Positions 1 to 6,162 of a DNA stretch of 11,493 bases are shown here, piece by piece. A program made the position numbers and the translations under genes. This DNA comes from Myxococcales bacterium (GTDB taxonomy: Bacteria > Myxococcota > Polyangia > Fen-1088): positions 161 to 11,653 of the forward strand of contig PMCR01000489.1 in the NCBI GenBank assembly GCA_003155465.1, read 5' to 3'. A model generated the notes under the pieces. That model made no database searches, was not told the origin of the DNA, and saw only the letters and a program-made list of their open reading frames with translations. Position 1 is the stretch's first letter; the number at the start of each line of letters is the position of its first letter.

Positions 1-1
1 G

Positions 2-994
2 CTCGACGGAAAGACCGGCACAGTGAAGCGCAAGATTCCTTTGCCAATAACGAACTCCAACGACTGCATCATCTTCGCCAACCTGACCGGCAAGGCATGG
101 CCACAGGATATAATCGTCAAGGACCGATACAGCCAGGTTTGGGCGATCACTGGTGACACCGGCACTTTGCTGTGGACCCACAAGGGGACCACCGGGCACT
201 ACCCATTGGTGCATGACTGGGATGGTGACGGGAAGGACGAGATCATGGCTGGCTACGATTTCTTGGACGATGATGGCACCATGCTGTGGTCCGTGGACAC
301 CACGTCGAACCCGAAACTCACCATGCATGCAGACGCCATTGCCTCGGCCGATGTCGATGGAAATCCGCAAAACGGATACGAGATTGTCGTCGGTGGAAAC
401 CACGCCGCGATGTTCGATTGGAAGACCGGGAAACAGCTCTGGCAGGACAACAACACGGTCGAGAATCAGCAGATGGGAATTGGCGAATACCGCTCGGACT
501 CGCCGGGTCTCGAGGTGGTCCTGCTGGACCGGATTGGTCCACGAACCTCCACCGGCCATGATGCCAACGTGCTCTTGTCCTCGACTGACAAGCTTCTATG
601 GAAAGAATCGCGGAAGGATTACGGCTGGATCACCGTGACGGAAAACATGAACAACTGGGACGGCAACGGCACCGATCTCATTCTGTCTTATCACCGAGGC
701 GGCGAAACACCTGCCACCCTGTACGACGGCGCTCAGAAGGTGATCGCCCAATTCCCCCATAGCGGCAACCTCGTTGACAACGCTCAGCACGCCGATCTTT
801 GTGGCGACGGCAAGGAAGAGGTCATCGTGTACAATGAGTCGGCCGTTTGGATTTACGCCAATGGCGGCTGCAATCTTGACGATCCACCAGCCCATCCCAG
901 TGTCCCCCAGCAATTCCACCTGCACAATTGGAGCGAATACACGGGATGGATCACTCCCGACGTGAAGTTCTACACTCCCGGTTCGAAGCAATAG
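2..994 (+). CDS. FG-GAP/VCBS-like repeat protein, possible rhamnogalacturonan lyase (family 11-like), 5' partial
   Basis: The reading frame is open from base 2, starting LDGKTG, so the gene begins before the window; the GTG at 23 is an internal valine rather than a convincing start. About 330 residues are visible. Calcium-loop motifs recur: DWDGDGKDEI near visible residue 72, NWDGNGTDLI near 218 and DLCGDGKEEV near 265, with PGLEVVLLDR and HADAIASADVDG between them. LDGKTG and DWKTGKQLWQ resemble propeller-blade repeats. The HADA...DVD, PGLEV and C-terminal NWSEYTGW elements recall polysaccharide lyase family 11 (rhamnogalacturonan lyase), an eight-bladed calcium-binding propeller that cleaves pectin side regions outside the cell. 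That family assignment is inference; a non-enzymatic FG-GAP adhesin is the alternative. The missing N-terminus would hold the signal peptide. The gene ends in TAG 153 bp before the ABC ATPase start, with no clear terminator. Confidence 0.75.
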   Translation, partial: LDGKTGTVKRKIPLPITNSNDCIIFANLTGKAWPQDIIVKDRYSQVWAITGDTGTLLWTHKGTTGHYPLVHDWDGDGKDEIMAGYDFLDDDGTMLWSVDTTSNPKLTMHADAIASADVDGNPQNGYEIVVGGNHAAMFDWKTGKQLWQDNNTVENQQMGIGEYRSDSPGLEVVLLDRIGPRTSTGHDANVLLSSTDKLLWKESRKDYGWITVTENMNNWDGNGTDLILSYHRGGETPATLYDGAQKVIAQFPHSGNLVDNAQHADLCGDGKEEVIVYNESAVWIYANGGCNLDDPPAHPSVPQQFHLHNWSEYTGWITPDVKFYTPGSKQ

Positions 995-1030
995 GATCCT
1001 AGAACGAAATGGGCGCCACGCGAGGATCAG

Positions 1031-1058
1031 ACCTTCGTTCGGTTGACTCAACGAAGGT
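1031..1058. promoter_or_regulatory. Inverted repeat, candidate operator or hairpin upstream of the ABC operon
   Basis: ACCTTCGTT (1031-1039) is followed after 10 bases by its exact complement AACGAAGGT (1050-1058). A second, overlapping palindrome, GTTGACTCAAC, lies at 1042-1052, so the AAC at 1050-1052 can pair with either of two upstream GTT triplets. No T-run follows, so a Rho-independent terminator is unlikely. The repeat overlaps the TTGACT -35 candidate, a position where a repressor would act. No regulator gene is nearby to suggest which protein binds. Confidence 0.4.
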
Positions 1059-1072
1059 TGCGTGAACATAAT
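1043..1072 (+). promoter_or_regulatory. Candidate sigma70-type promoter for the ABC transporter operon
   Basis: TTGACT at 1043-1048 (5 of 6 matches to TTGACA) is separated by 18 bases from CATAAT at 1067-1072 (5 of 6 to TATAAT). This is the best promoter-like pair in the gap between the lyase-like gene and the ABC ATPase. It would give a leader of about 70 nt before the ATG at 1148. Primary sigma consensus is not always followed in high-GC bacteria, so this remains a candidate. Confidence 0.4.
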
Positions 1073-1147
1073 TCCAGCGATCCACCATCGCACGGCTGAG
1101 AAGGCGGGTGCCGTCCTGGCTTTTTTCGCCATGGTTGCGTGTTTTGC

Positions 1148-2134
1148 ATGAGTCCCACCTCTTCCGATACTGAGCCGGCGGTTCTGTGCCGGGGCTTGCG
1201 CAAGATCTACCAGGCGGGGCGTGGTTCTGGGCGAAAGCGCGCGGGCGCAGTGGTGGCGGTGGATGGTCTGGATCTCTCGATTCGCCGCGGTGAGTGTTTC
1301 GGGCTGCTCGGACCCAACGGCTCGGGCAAGACCACTACGGTGGAGATGCTGGAGGGGCTGCTGGCGCCCACGGGTGGCGAAGTGAAGTTGCTGGGCATGG
1401 ATTGGGCGCACGATGAGAGCCGGCTGCGCGAGCGGCTGGGCGTGGCCCTGCAGGAGACGCGCTTGCCCGAGAAGCTGACCGTGCAGGAGGTGCTGACCTT
1501 GTTCCGCAGCTTCTACCAGCGCCCGCGGCCGCTGGAAGTGTTACTCGCAGATGTGCAGCTCGAGGAGAAGCGGAGCGCCTGGGTCAGTAAGCTGTCGGGC
1601 GGTCAACGGCAGCGGCTGGCCATCGCCTGCGCCCTGGTGGCTGAACCAGAGGTCCTGTTTCTCGACGAGCCCACCACCGGCCTTGACCCGCAGTCGCGTC
1701 GGCAGATCTGGGGTCTGGTGGCCGCCTATCGTGCCCGCGGCGGCACGGTGGTACTGACCACGCACTACATGGAAGAGGCCCAGCGTCTGTGTGACCGGGT
1801 GGCCATTCTGGATCGGGGGCGACTCATCCGGTTGGGCACCCCGGCGGAGCTGATTGCCGGGCTGGGCGCGGAGCACGTGGTCGAGTGGGAGCTGGAAGCG
1901 GGGATGGGCGCGCTCGACGAGGCCACCCTGCGCGGCCTGCCCACGGTGACCGAAGTGCACCTGTCGGGCGAGGGCGTGTGGGCCTTGGCCGCGGTCGAGC
2001 CCGAGCGCGCGGTGCCCGCGCTGCGCACATTGCTCCAAGAGCGCGGACAGCACCTGGTACGCATGGGAACACGCAAGGCCACCCTGGAAGATGTGTTCGT
2101 GTCCCTGACTGGAAGGGCCCTGCATGATGACTGA
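1148..2134 (+). CDS. ABC transporter ATP-binding protein (ABC-2 / DrrA-NatA type)
   Basis: This is the ATPase subunit of an ABC exporter, 328 residues from the ATG. All nucleotide-binding motifs are present in order: Walker A GPNGSGKT (55-62), Q-loop glutamine in ALQET (about 102), signature LSGGQ (149-153), Walker B VLFLDE (169-174), D-loop GLDP and H-loop histidine in TTHYMEEA (206). The roughly 95-residue tail after the core, ending in LEDVFVSLTGR, is the extension usual in the DrrA/CcmA/NatA subfamily. It would power the permease encoded immediately downstream, whose start overlaps its last 11 bases. An in-frame GTG at 1139 is also possible; the ATG is preferred as the stronger start codon. 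Neither has a clear Shine-Dalgarno sequence, but a short upstream frame ends in an ATGA overlap with the ATG, so translational coupling is possible. The substrate cannot be read from sequence. Confidence 0.95.
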   Translation: MSPTSSDTEPAVLCRGLRKIYQAGRGSGRKRAGAVVAVDGLDLSIRRGECFGLLGPNGSGKTTTVEMLEGLLAPTGGEVKLLGMDWAHDESRLRERLGVALQETRLPEKLTVQEVLTLFRSFYQRPRPLEVLLADVQLEEKRSAWVSKLSGGQRQRLAIACALVAEPEVLFLDEPTTGLDPQSRRQIWGLVAAYRARGGTVVLTTHYMEEAQRLCDRVAILDRGRLIRLGTPAELIAGLGAEHVVEWELEAGMGALDEATLRGLPTVTEVHLSGEGVWALAAVEPERAVPALRTLLQERGQHLVRMGTRKATLEDVFVSLTGRALHDD

Positions 2135-3176
2135 GTCGCGCCGTCCGCGTCCGGTGGTGCAACTGACCCTGATGCGGTTGCGCGAGATGATGCGCGAGCC
2201 GGGCGCGCTGTTCTGGACCTTCGGATTCCCGGTGCTTCTCTCGGTGGCACTGGGCATCGCCTTTCGCGTGAAGGGGCCCGAGCCCGTGGTGGCAGGCGCG
2301 TTGCCCGGGGTGACCGGACAGATGCGCGCGACGCTGACGAAATCTGGTGTGGAGGTTCGGCCGCTCGACCAGGCGGCCGCCAGGGCCGCCCTGCGCGCGG
2401 GCCAGGTGGCCTTGCTGCTGGTGCCGTCCGAACGTCCGGGCGAGCCGTTTACCTATCGTTTCGATCCCGCACGCCCCGAGGCCCGTCTGGGCCGCGCCAC
2501 GGTGGATTCCATTTTGCAGAAGGCCGCGGGCCGCCAGGATCCGCTGGCTGTGCGCGATGAGGAGGTGCGCGAGCCCGGCTCACGCTACATCGATTTCCTG
2601 ATCCCGGGCCTGCTTGCGATGAATCTCATGTCGGGCTCCATGTGGGGTATCGGCTGGGTGATTGTGGAAATGCGGGTGCGCAAGCTGCTCAAGCGTCTGT
2701 TGGCTGCGCCCATGCGGCGGCGACATCTGTTATTTGCCTTTGGGCTGTCGCGCTTGGTGGTGATCCCGTGCGAGATCGCAGTGATCTTGATCTTCGCGCG
2801 CCTGGTGTTCGGTGTGCAGGTGGCTGGCTCGTACGCCGCGCTGGGTTTGGTCGGCTTGGCGGGCACCGCCAGTTTCGCGGCCATCGCCATCCTGGTGTCG
2901 TGCCGCGCGCAGAACACGCAGACGGTAAGTGGCCTGATGAATCTTGTGATGTTGCCGATGTTCGTGCTCTCGGGCGTGTTCTTCTCGTCCGCTAACTTCC
3001 CCGAGGTTACGCGGCCTTTCATCCGCGCACTGCCTCTCACCGCCATGTGCGACGGTCTGCGCGCGGTGATGATCGATGGCGCTGGCCTGGCCGGCACATT
3101 GCCCTACCTGGCCGTGTTGGCCGGGTGGGGAACCGTGTCGTTCGTGCTCGGCTTGCGTTGGTTCCGTTGGGGGTAG
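2124..3176 (+). CDS. ABC-2 type transporter permease
   Basis: This is the membrane subunit partnering the preceding ATPase, 350 residues. The first hydrophobic segment (about 28-48) is followed by a polar domain of about 110 residues, then five more hydrophobic segments near 158-182, 205-230, 236-260, 267-290 and 326-347. This is the six-helix ABC-2 layout with a large first extracytoplasmic domain (ABC2_membrane/NatB-like). The conserved stretch LPMFVLSGVFFSSANFPE (277 onward) before the last helix is typical of the family, as is the RRLLAAPMRRRHLL-like cytoplasmic coupling region near 188-204. The ATG at 2124 has GGAAGGG seven bases upstream; a second ATG follows at once. The 11-bp overlap with the ATPase implies co-translation. 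ABC-2 exporters move drugs, lipids, polysaccharides or other molecules outward; which one is unknown. Its TAG stop directly abuts the stop codon of the convergent gene. Confidence 0.93.
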   Translation: MMTESRRPRPVVQLTLMRLREMMREPGALFWTFGFPVLLSVALGIAFRVKGPEPVVAGALPGVTGQMRATLTKSGVEVRPLDQAAARAALRAGQVALLLVPSERPGEPFTYRFDPARPEARLGRATVDSILQKAAGRQDPLAVRDEEVREPGSRYIDFLIPGLLAMNLMSGSMWGIGWVIVEMRVRKLLKRLLAAPMRRRHLLFAFGLSRLVVIPCEIAVILIFARLVFGVQVAGSYAALGLVGLAGTASFAAIAILVSCRAQNTQTVSGLMNLVMLPMFVLSGVFFSSANFPEVTRPFIRALPLTAMCDGLRAVMIDGAGLAGTLPYLAVLAGWGTVSFVLGLRWFRWG

Positions 3177-4229
3177 CTAGTCCCTTTGTGGTGCGAAGGT
3201 GAGGCCGATGCTGGCGAGGATGTAGGCGCCACTGATGCCGGCCAGCGGGACGCCGTCGACCCTTGCAGTCAGGCTGCGAAGCACCGCCCCACCCTCTAGA
3301 TCCAACCGCGGGTGGAGGGTTCGGCCGGCGAAAGGTTCCAGCGAGAGGCGAAGTCCCGTGTTCGCGACGAAAGTGGATCCGCCCGTGCCGTGTCCGGGGG
3401 GGCCGAAAGCCTCGCCATCGGTCCAAGCCCAACCGAGCTCGGCGCGCAGGCCAAGGTCAACGATCACATTCCCGCGCGCCAGGCGAGGCCCAAGGGTGAG
3501 GCCAGCGCTCGCCATTTGCATGAAGATCCTGCCCAATTCCACCCGTTTGACCGCGACGCCCCCTCCGAGATCGAGTTCCGCATGTAGGTCGCGGTTGCTC
3601 GCCGCGAATGCCAGTCTTCCGCCCCAGAGGGTATTCCCGCGCACCGGGTAGCTGCGCAATTCGAAGCCGCCGAAGAACGAATACAGCCAAGCGGAAGAGG
3701 CAGCCGCAGAGCGTGGTGGCGGGGCTGGACTCTTCCTGGCGATGGTAGCCACTGCTGGCTTCACCGTCGGGTTGTTTCGCCCGGCAGCCCGGATCAGTTC
3801 CGCCACGGCCAACGCCAACGTGCGCGAGAGGGCGGTGGGCGCGACATCGGCCAGCGTGACCTCGTGGTGAAGTTCGCGCTTGCCTTCTGGCGCGCTCACC
3901 CGGATGGCAATGAGGGCAGGACTGGAATCGCAGGGCTCGATGGTCAACTCGACGTGAACTGCCGCACCCACAGACGGCCCGTCCTGCGCGTCGCCAACCG
4001 CACAGCGCAGTCCCTGTCCTGCCAGTTCAACTCGCAACGACTCAATGAAGGAAGCGAATTGCAGAGCAGGGGTCGCGCAGCGAGGCGGCAGCACCACCAC
4101 GGTCTTCTCCGGGATGGACCGGCCAGTTTCCGTCTGTGCTTCGACGGACGCGGCTGCGACAAACAGGCCAGCCAGAATCCAACCCGATCCGGCCAGCCAG
4201 CCTGGAGATCCGATCCGCCGCGGGCTCAT
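3177..4229 (-). CDS. Secreted protein with probable outer-membrane beta-barrel, third gene of the ECF operon
   Basis: I do not recognise the family. The ATG at 4229 overlaps the TGA of the FecR-like gene as ATGA, which fixes the start; a frame-open ATG at 4244 lies inside that gene and is rejected. The 350-residue product begins with a signal peptide: RR at 4-5, a hydrophobic core to about residue 27 and a VEA/QT cleavage site after residue 31. Residues about 42-145 form a compact alpha/beta-looking domain (KTVVVLPPRC, then FIESLRVELAGQGLRC) with few charged runs. After a Pro/Ala/Ser linker (about 150-185), alternating polar and hydrophobic segments rich in Gly and aromatics run to the end, with a final strand ASIGLTFAPQRD, as in small outer-membrane barrels. 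By position it could be the surface sensor or effector of the ECF/FecR system. The barrel call is inference. Confidence 0.85.
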   Translation of the reverse strand: MSPRRIGSPGWLAGSGWILAGLFVAAASVEAQTETGRSIPEKTVVVLPPRCATPALQFASFIESLRVELAGQGLRCAVGDAQDGPSVGAAVHVELTIEPCDSSPALIAIRVSAPEGKRELHHEVTLADVAPTALSRTLALAVAELIRAAGRNNPTVKPAVATIARKSPAPPPRSAAASSAWLYSFFGGFELRSYPVRGNTLWGGRLAFAASNRDLHAELDLGGGVAVKRVELGRIFMQMASAGLTLGPRLARGNVIVDLGLRAELGWAWTDGEAFGPPGHGTGGSTFVANTGLRLSLEPFAGRTLHPRLDLEGGAVLRSLTARVDGVPLAGISGAYILASIGLTFAPQRD

Positions 4230-5416
4230 CGATCGGCGAGCCACCTTCCGATGGCATGGCGGTGGCGTCCGTCGGGGAATTCCTGGAAATAGGCATCGGC
4301 CGCGCTGCGAGCGGCGGGCCGATCTCCTTGCCGCACATACGCCTCCACCAAACGCGCCTTCACATCCTCACGCAAGCTACGTGGGATTCCGAGCGCAAGC
4401 GCCTGGTGCAGGGCTGACACAGCACGGGCTGGCCGGCCGAGCGAATCCATCTCCAGGCGTCCCAGGGCGAACGCCGCCAGGGGCGCCTGCGGATCCTCAG
4501 CGAATTCGGCGAGGATCCGTTCCAGCGGAGCCACGGCGTCGGCCGGATGTCCGGACAGCCGAGCGACGTCTGCCAGGGCGAGCAGGTCCCTCACGCCGAC
4601 GCGCTTCGCCTCGCGGCGAAGCCCCTCCCCCCCAAGCGCGGTGAACGCTTCTTGATGTTGCCCGCGGCCGGCCAGATCCCGCCAGGACACGGCGTCTGCG
4701 CGTCGGCCCAACGGCCTTTGCGTCCCGGGGCGATCCGATGCAGAAGGCGAGTACCGAATCGGAGAGGAACCCCCTTGTGCTGGCGCGGGCGTCACGGCGG
4801 GCGGCTCGACCGCCGACGCTGCCGGGCGGGGAATTACATCCAGCACGTCGAGCCACTCGCCGGCCGTTAGCCGGCGGACGCGATCCGGGACGCGCTCGCC
4901 GCGCATGAGCACTATGCCACGCTTGACGCTCACCCGGAGACGTCCCTGCCCGCGCTGGCACGTAAACTCTGTCCCGATGACCTCGACCGTGGCCAATCCG
5001 CACTCGACCACCCAGCGACGCGGCCCGCCTGGGCGCACGTTGAAATTCGCACTTCCGTGTACCAGCATGGCCGAGAAGGTCGCACTCGATGCCTCAAGCG
5101 GTTCCAGTCGTGCCCCGGGTAGGAGTTGAATGCGGGATCCATCCGATAGGACGAGGTTCGCCTCCTGCCCAGCGGCTTCCACGGAGAGAATCGGGTCGCC
5201 ACTGGCGAGGCGCAAAGGGCCGCGATCGCGGCGCGCCGTCAGGCTTGCCGTCACAATCGCGGCCAGCACTGCTACGCTGGCGAGCACCAGGGGCAGCAGA
5301 CGCCGCGGCGTGTGCTGCGGGAAACGGGCATCAACCTCCTGTTCGATCCTGTGCAGCGCCGTCTCGTCCACGGGATCCAGCAGATGCTGTGCAAGCGGGA
5401 AGCGCAGCTTGCTCAT
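4226..5416 (-). CDS. FecR-like transmembrane regulator with TPR-like C-terminus
   Basis: This 396-residue protein would link envelope signals to the ECF sigma factor encoded just upstream. The ATG at 5416 forms an ATGA overlap with the sigma stop codon and has GAGG seven bases upstream. Residues 1-39 are cytoplasmic and charged; 40-59 (LLPLVLASVAVLAAIVTASL) are a single membrane helix. A FecR domain follows at about 85-190, with the hallmark LVLSDGSRIQLLPGARL, VHGSANFNV, VEVIGTEF and VSVKRGIVLM segments and the closing LTAGEWLDV. After a proline-rich linker (about 195-250), residues 255-396 hold helix-pair repeats of TPR type (AVAPLERILAEFAEDPQAPL; ARSAADAYFQEFPDG). The N-terminus lacks the HxxxCxxC zinc motif of ZAS anti-sigma factors. 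Known FecR proteins pass a signal from a periplasmic partner to the sigma factor; here the partner is probably the next gene product. Confidence 0.88.
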   Translation of the reverse strand: MSKLRFPLAQHLLDPVDETALHRIEQEVDARFPQHTPRRLLPLVLASVAVLAAIVTASLTARRDRGPLRLASGDPILSVEAAGQEANLVLSDGSRIQLLPGARLEPLEASSATFSAMLVHGSANFNVRPGGPRRWVVECGLATVEVIGTEFTCQRGQGRLRVSVKRGIVLMRGERVPDRVRRLTAGEWLDVLDVIPRPAASAVEPPAVTPAPAQGGSSPIRYSPSASDRPGTQRPLGRRADAVSWRDLAGRGQHQEAFTALGGEGLRREAKRVGVRDLLALADVARLSGHPADAVAPLERILAEFAEDPQAPLAAFALGRLEMDSLGRPARAVSALHQALALGIPRSLREDVKARLVEAYVRQGDRPAARSAADAYFQEFPDGRHRHAIGRWLADR

Positions 5417-6009
5417 GGCACAACCTCGTCGTTTGGATCGAAGCGTATATGTTGGTGGACAATAGCGTCCACGTCGCCAATGCGCCGTTTGGCGGTTGCC
5501 AGGGAACAGGCACAAGCGGCTGCGACCTCGGCCAGCGAAAGTCCGTCAACCCGGCGGAGTATCCAGGCGATGCGCAAGGGAACCCGCACGCGGCCAAGCA
5601 GCCGATCGAGAAGGGCGAGTTCGGCACGTTGGTCCAGGTGCAAATCCGGCGCGGCCAGCGCAGCCAGGGTTGCGTCCTCGGGCGACCGATCCAGCCCGAG
5701 AAAGCGCATCAGCCGGCCGCGGCGCAAACGGCGCTTGACCAGGCTGACCGCGATCTGCGCCAGCCATGCACGCACCGCTGCGGGCTCGCGCAGGGAGCCG
5801 AGTTGGGCAAAGCCGACCACGAAGGTATCTTGGACGATCTCCTCTGCCTCGCCGCGATTTCCGAGCAGGCGTGCGCTTACCGCGAAGAGATAGCGCGCGT
5901 GCCGGCGATAGAGCACGTCGCGGCCAAATCGGTCGCCCTCCTTCGCGCGTGCCACCAACTCGGCGTCGCCGACGCTTTCGGGCGTGGGCAGTCGAGTCGG
6001 CTGGTTCAT
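5413..6009 (-). CDS. ECF-family RNA polymerase sigma factor (sigma-70 regions 2 and 4)
   Basis: The product is 198 residues from the chosen ATG. Region 2 spans about 17-95: the ELVARAKEGD opening, LYRRHARYLFAVSARLLGN, the EAEEIVQDTFV core-binding helix, and the -10 recognition stretch REPAAVRAWLAQIAVSLVKR. A linker of about 35 residues follows. Region 4 (about 131-185) shows LPLR-like VRVPLRIAWILRRVDGLSLAEVAAACACS and a final TAKRRIGD recognition helix. There is no region 1 or 3, as usual for ECF factors. The gene leads the operon and its stop overlaps the FecR-like start. An alternative ATG at 6021 adds MGLP; the frame stays open to 6111. No start has a good Shine-Dalgarno sequence, so the exact N-terminus is uncertain. 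It is expected to direct RNA polymerase to a small regulon, possibly including its own operon and the divergent lipoprotein. Confidence 0.92.
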   Translation of the reverse strand: MNQPTRLPTPESVGDAELVARAKEGDRFGRDVLYRRHARYLFAVSARLLGNRGEAEEIVQDTFVVGFAQLGSLREPAAVRAWLAQIAVSLVKRRLRRGRLMRFLGLDRSPEDATLAALAAPDLHLDQRAELALLDRLLGRVRVPLRIAWILRRVDGLSLAEVAAACACSLATAKRRIGDVDAIVHQHIRFDPNDEVVP

Positions 6010-6019
6010 GGGCAAGCCC

Positions 6020-6025
6020 ATTATA
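6020..6025 (-). promoter_or_regulatory. TATAAT box overlapping the alternative start of the sigma gene
   Basis: Read on the minus strand this is a perfect TATAAT. If used as a -10 element, transcription would begin about 6-7 bases further on, leaving almost no leader before the ATG at 6009 and making the ATG at 6021 unusable. No matching -35 box is visible 16-18 bases upstream (GC-rich there). A palindromic GGGCAAGCCC (6010-6019) lies between the two start codons. Weak evidence only. Confidence 0.2.
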
Positions 6026-6075
6026 TGGAGAAGATGCGCGAGCCGCGCAGATCGGCTCACCGGAAAGGCAGAAAA

Positions 6076-6104
6076 GGAACTCGCTTGTTTGGCAGGGCTC
6101 GAAG
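6076..6104 (+). promoter_or_regulatory. Candidate ECF-type promoter upstream of the Gly-rich lipoprotein gene
   Basis: GGAACTC at 6076-6082 resembles the GGAACTT -35 box of sigmaE-like ECF factors. After a 16-base spacer comes TCGAAG (6099-6104), close to the TCnnA -10 form. The start of transcription would be near 6110, about 50 bases before the lipoprotein ATG. The site lies in the gap between the sigma factor gene and the lipoprotein gene, facing the latter. The match is by eye to a short consensus and could occur by chance. Confidence 0.35.
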
Positions 6105-6121
6105 ACGGCATGCTTCGTCTT
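6102..6121. repeat. Small inverted repeat in the sigma/lipoprotein divergent region
   Basis: AAGACG (6102-6107) and CGTCTT (6116-6121) are exact complements around an 8-base loop. CGAAG (6100-6104) and CTTCG (6113-6117) form a competing pair. The element falls where the candidate ECF promoter would begin transcription, so it could be an operator or a hairpin in the 5' leader of the lipoprotein mRNA. It is too short to be certain. Confidence 0.3.
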
Positions 6122-6162
6122 GGCGGTGAGCCGTTTCGCCTTGCTGGTGGATCTCCTTTCCT

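Noticed and set aside
1110..1126. GCC-GGC stem followed by six T residues, terminator-like
   Set aside because: The stem is only three base pairs, too weak for a Rho-independent terminator, and it lies just before the ABC ATPase start.
596..1411. Minus-strand open frame of 271 codons
   Set aside because: It spans the end of the lyase-like gene, the promoter gap and the start of the ABC ATPase, and shows no recognisable motif.
5089..6129. Plus-strand open frame of 346 codons over the FecR and sigma genes
   Set aside because: Shadow frame in high-GC DNA; the minus strand carries clear FecR and sigma-70 domains with ATGA coupling.
6151..6160. Strong Shine-Dalgarno-like AAAGGAG on the minus strand
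   Set aside because: No start codon follows at a usable distance on that strand; it is likely chance.
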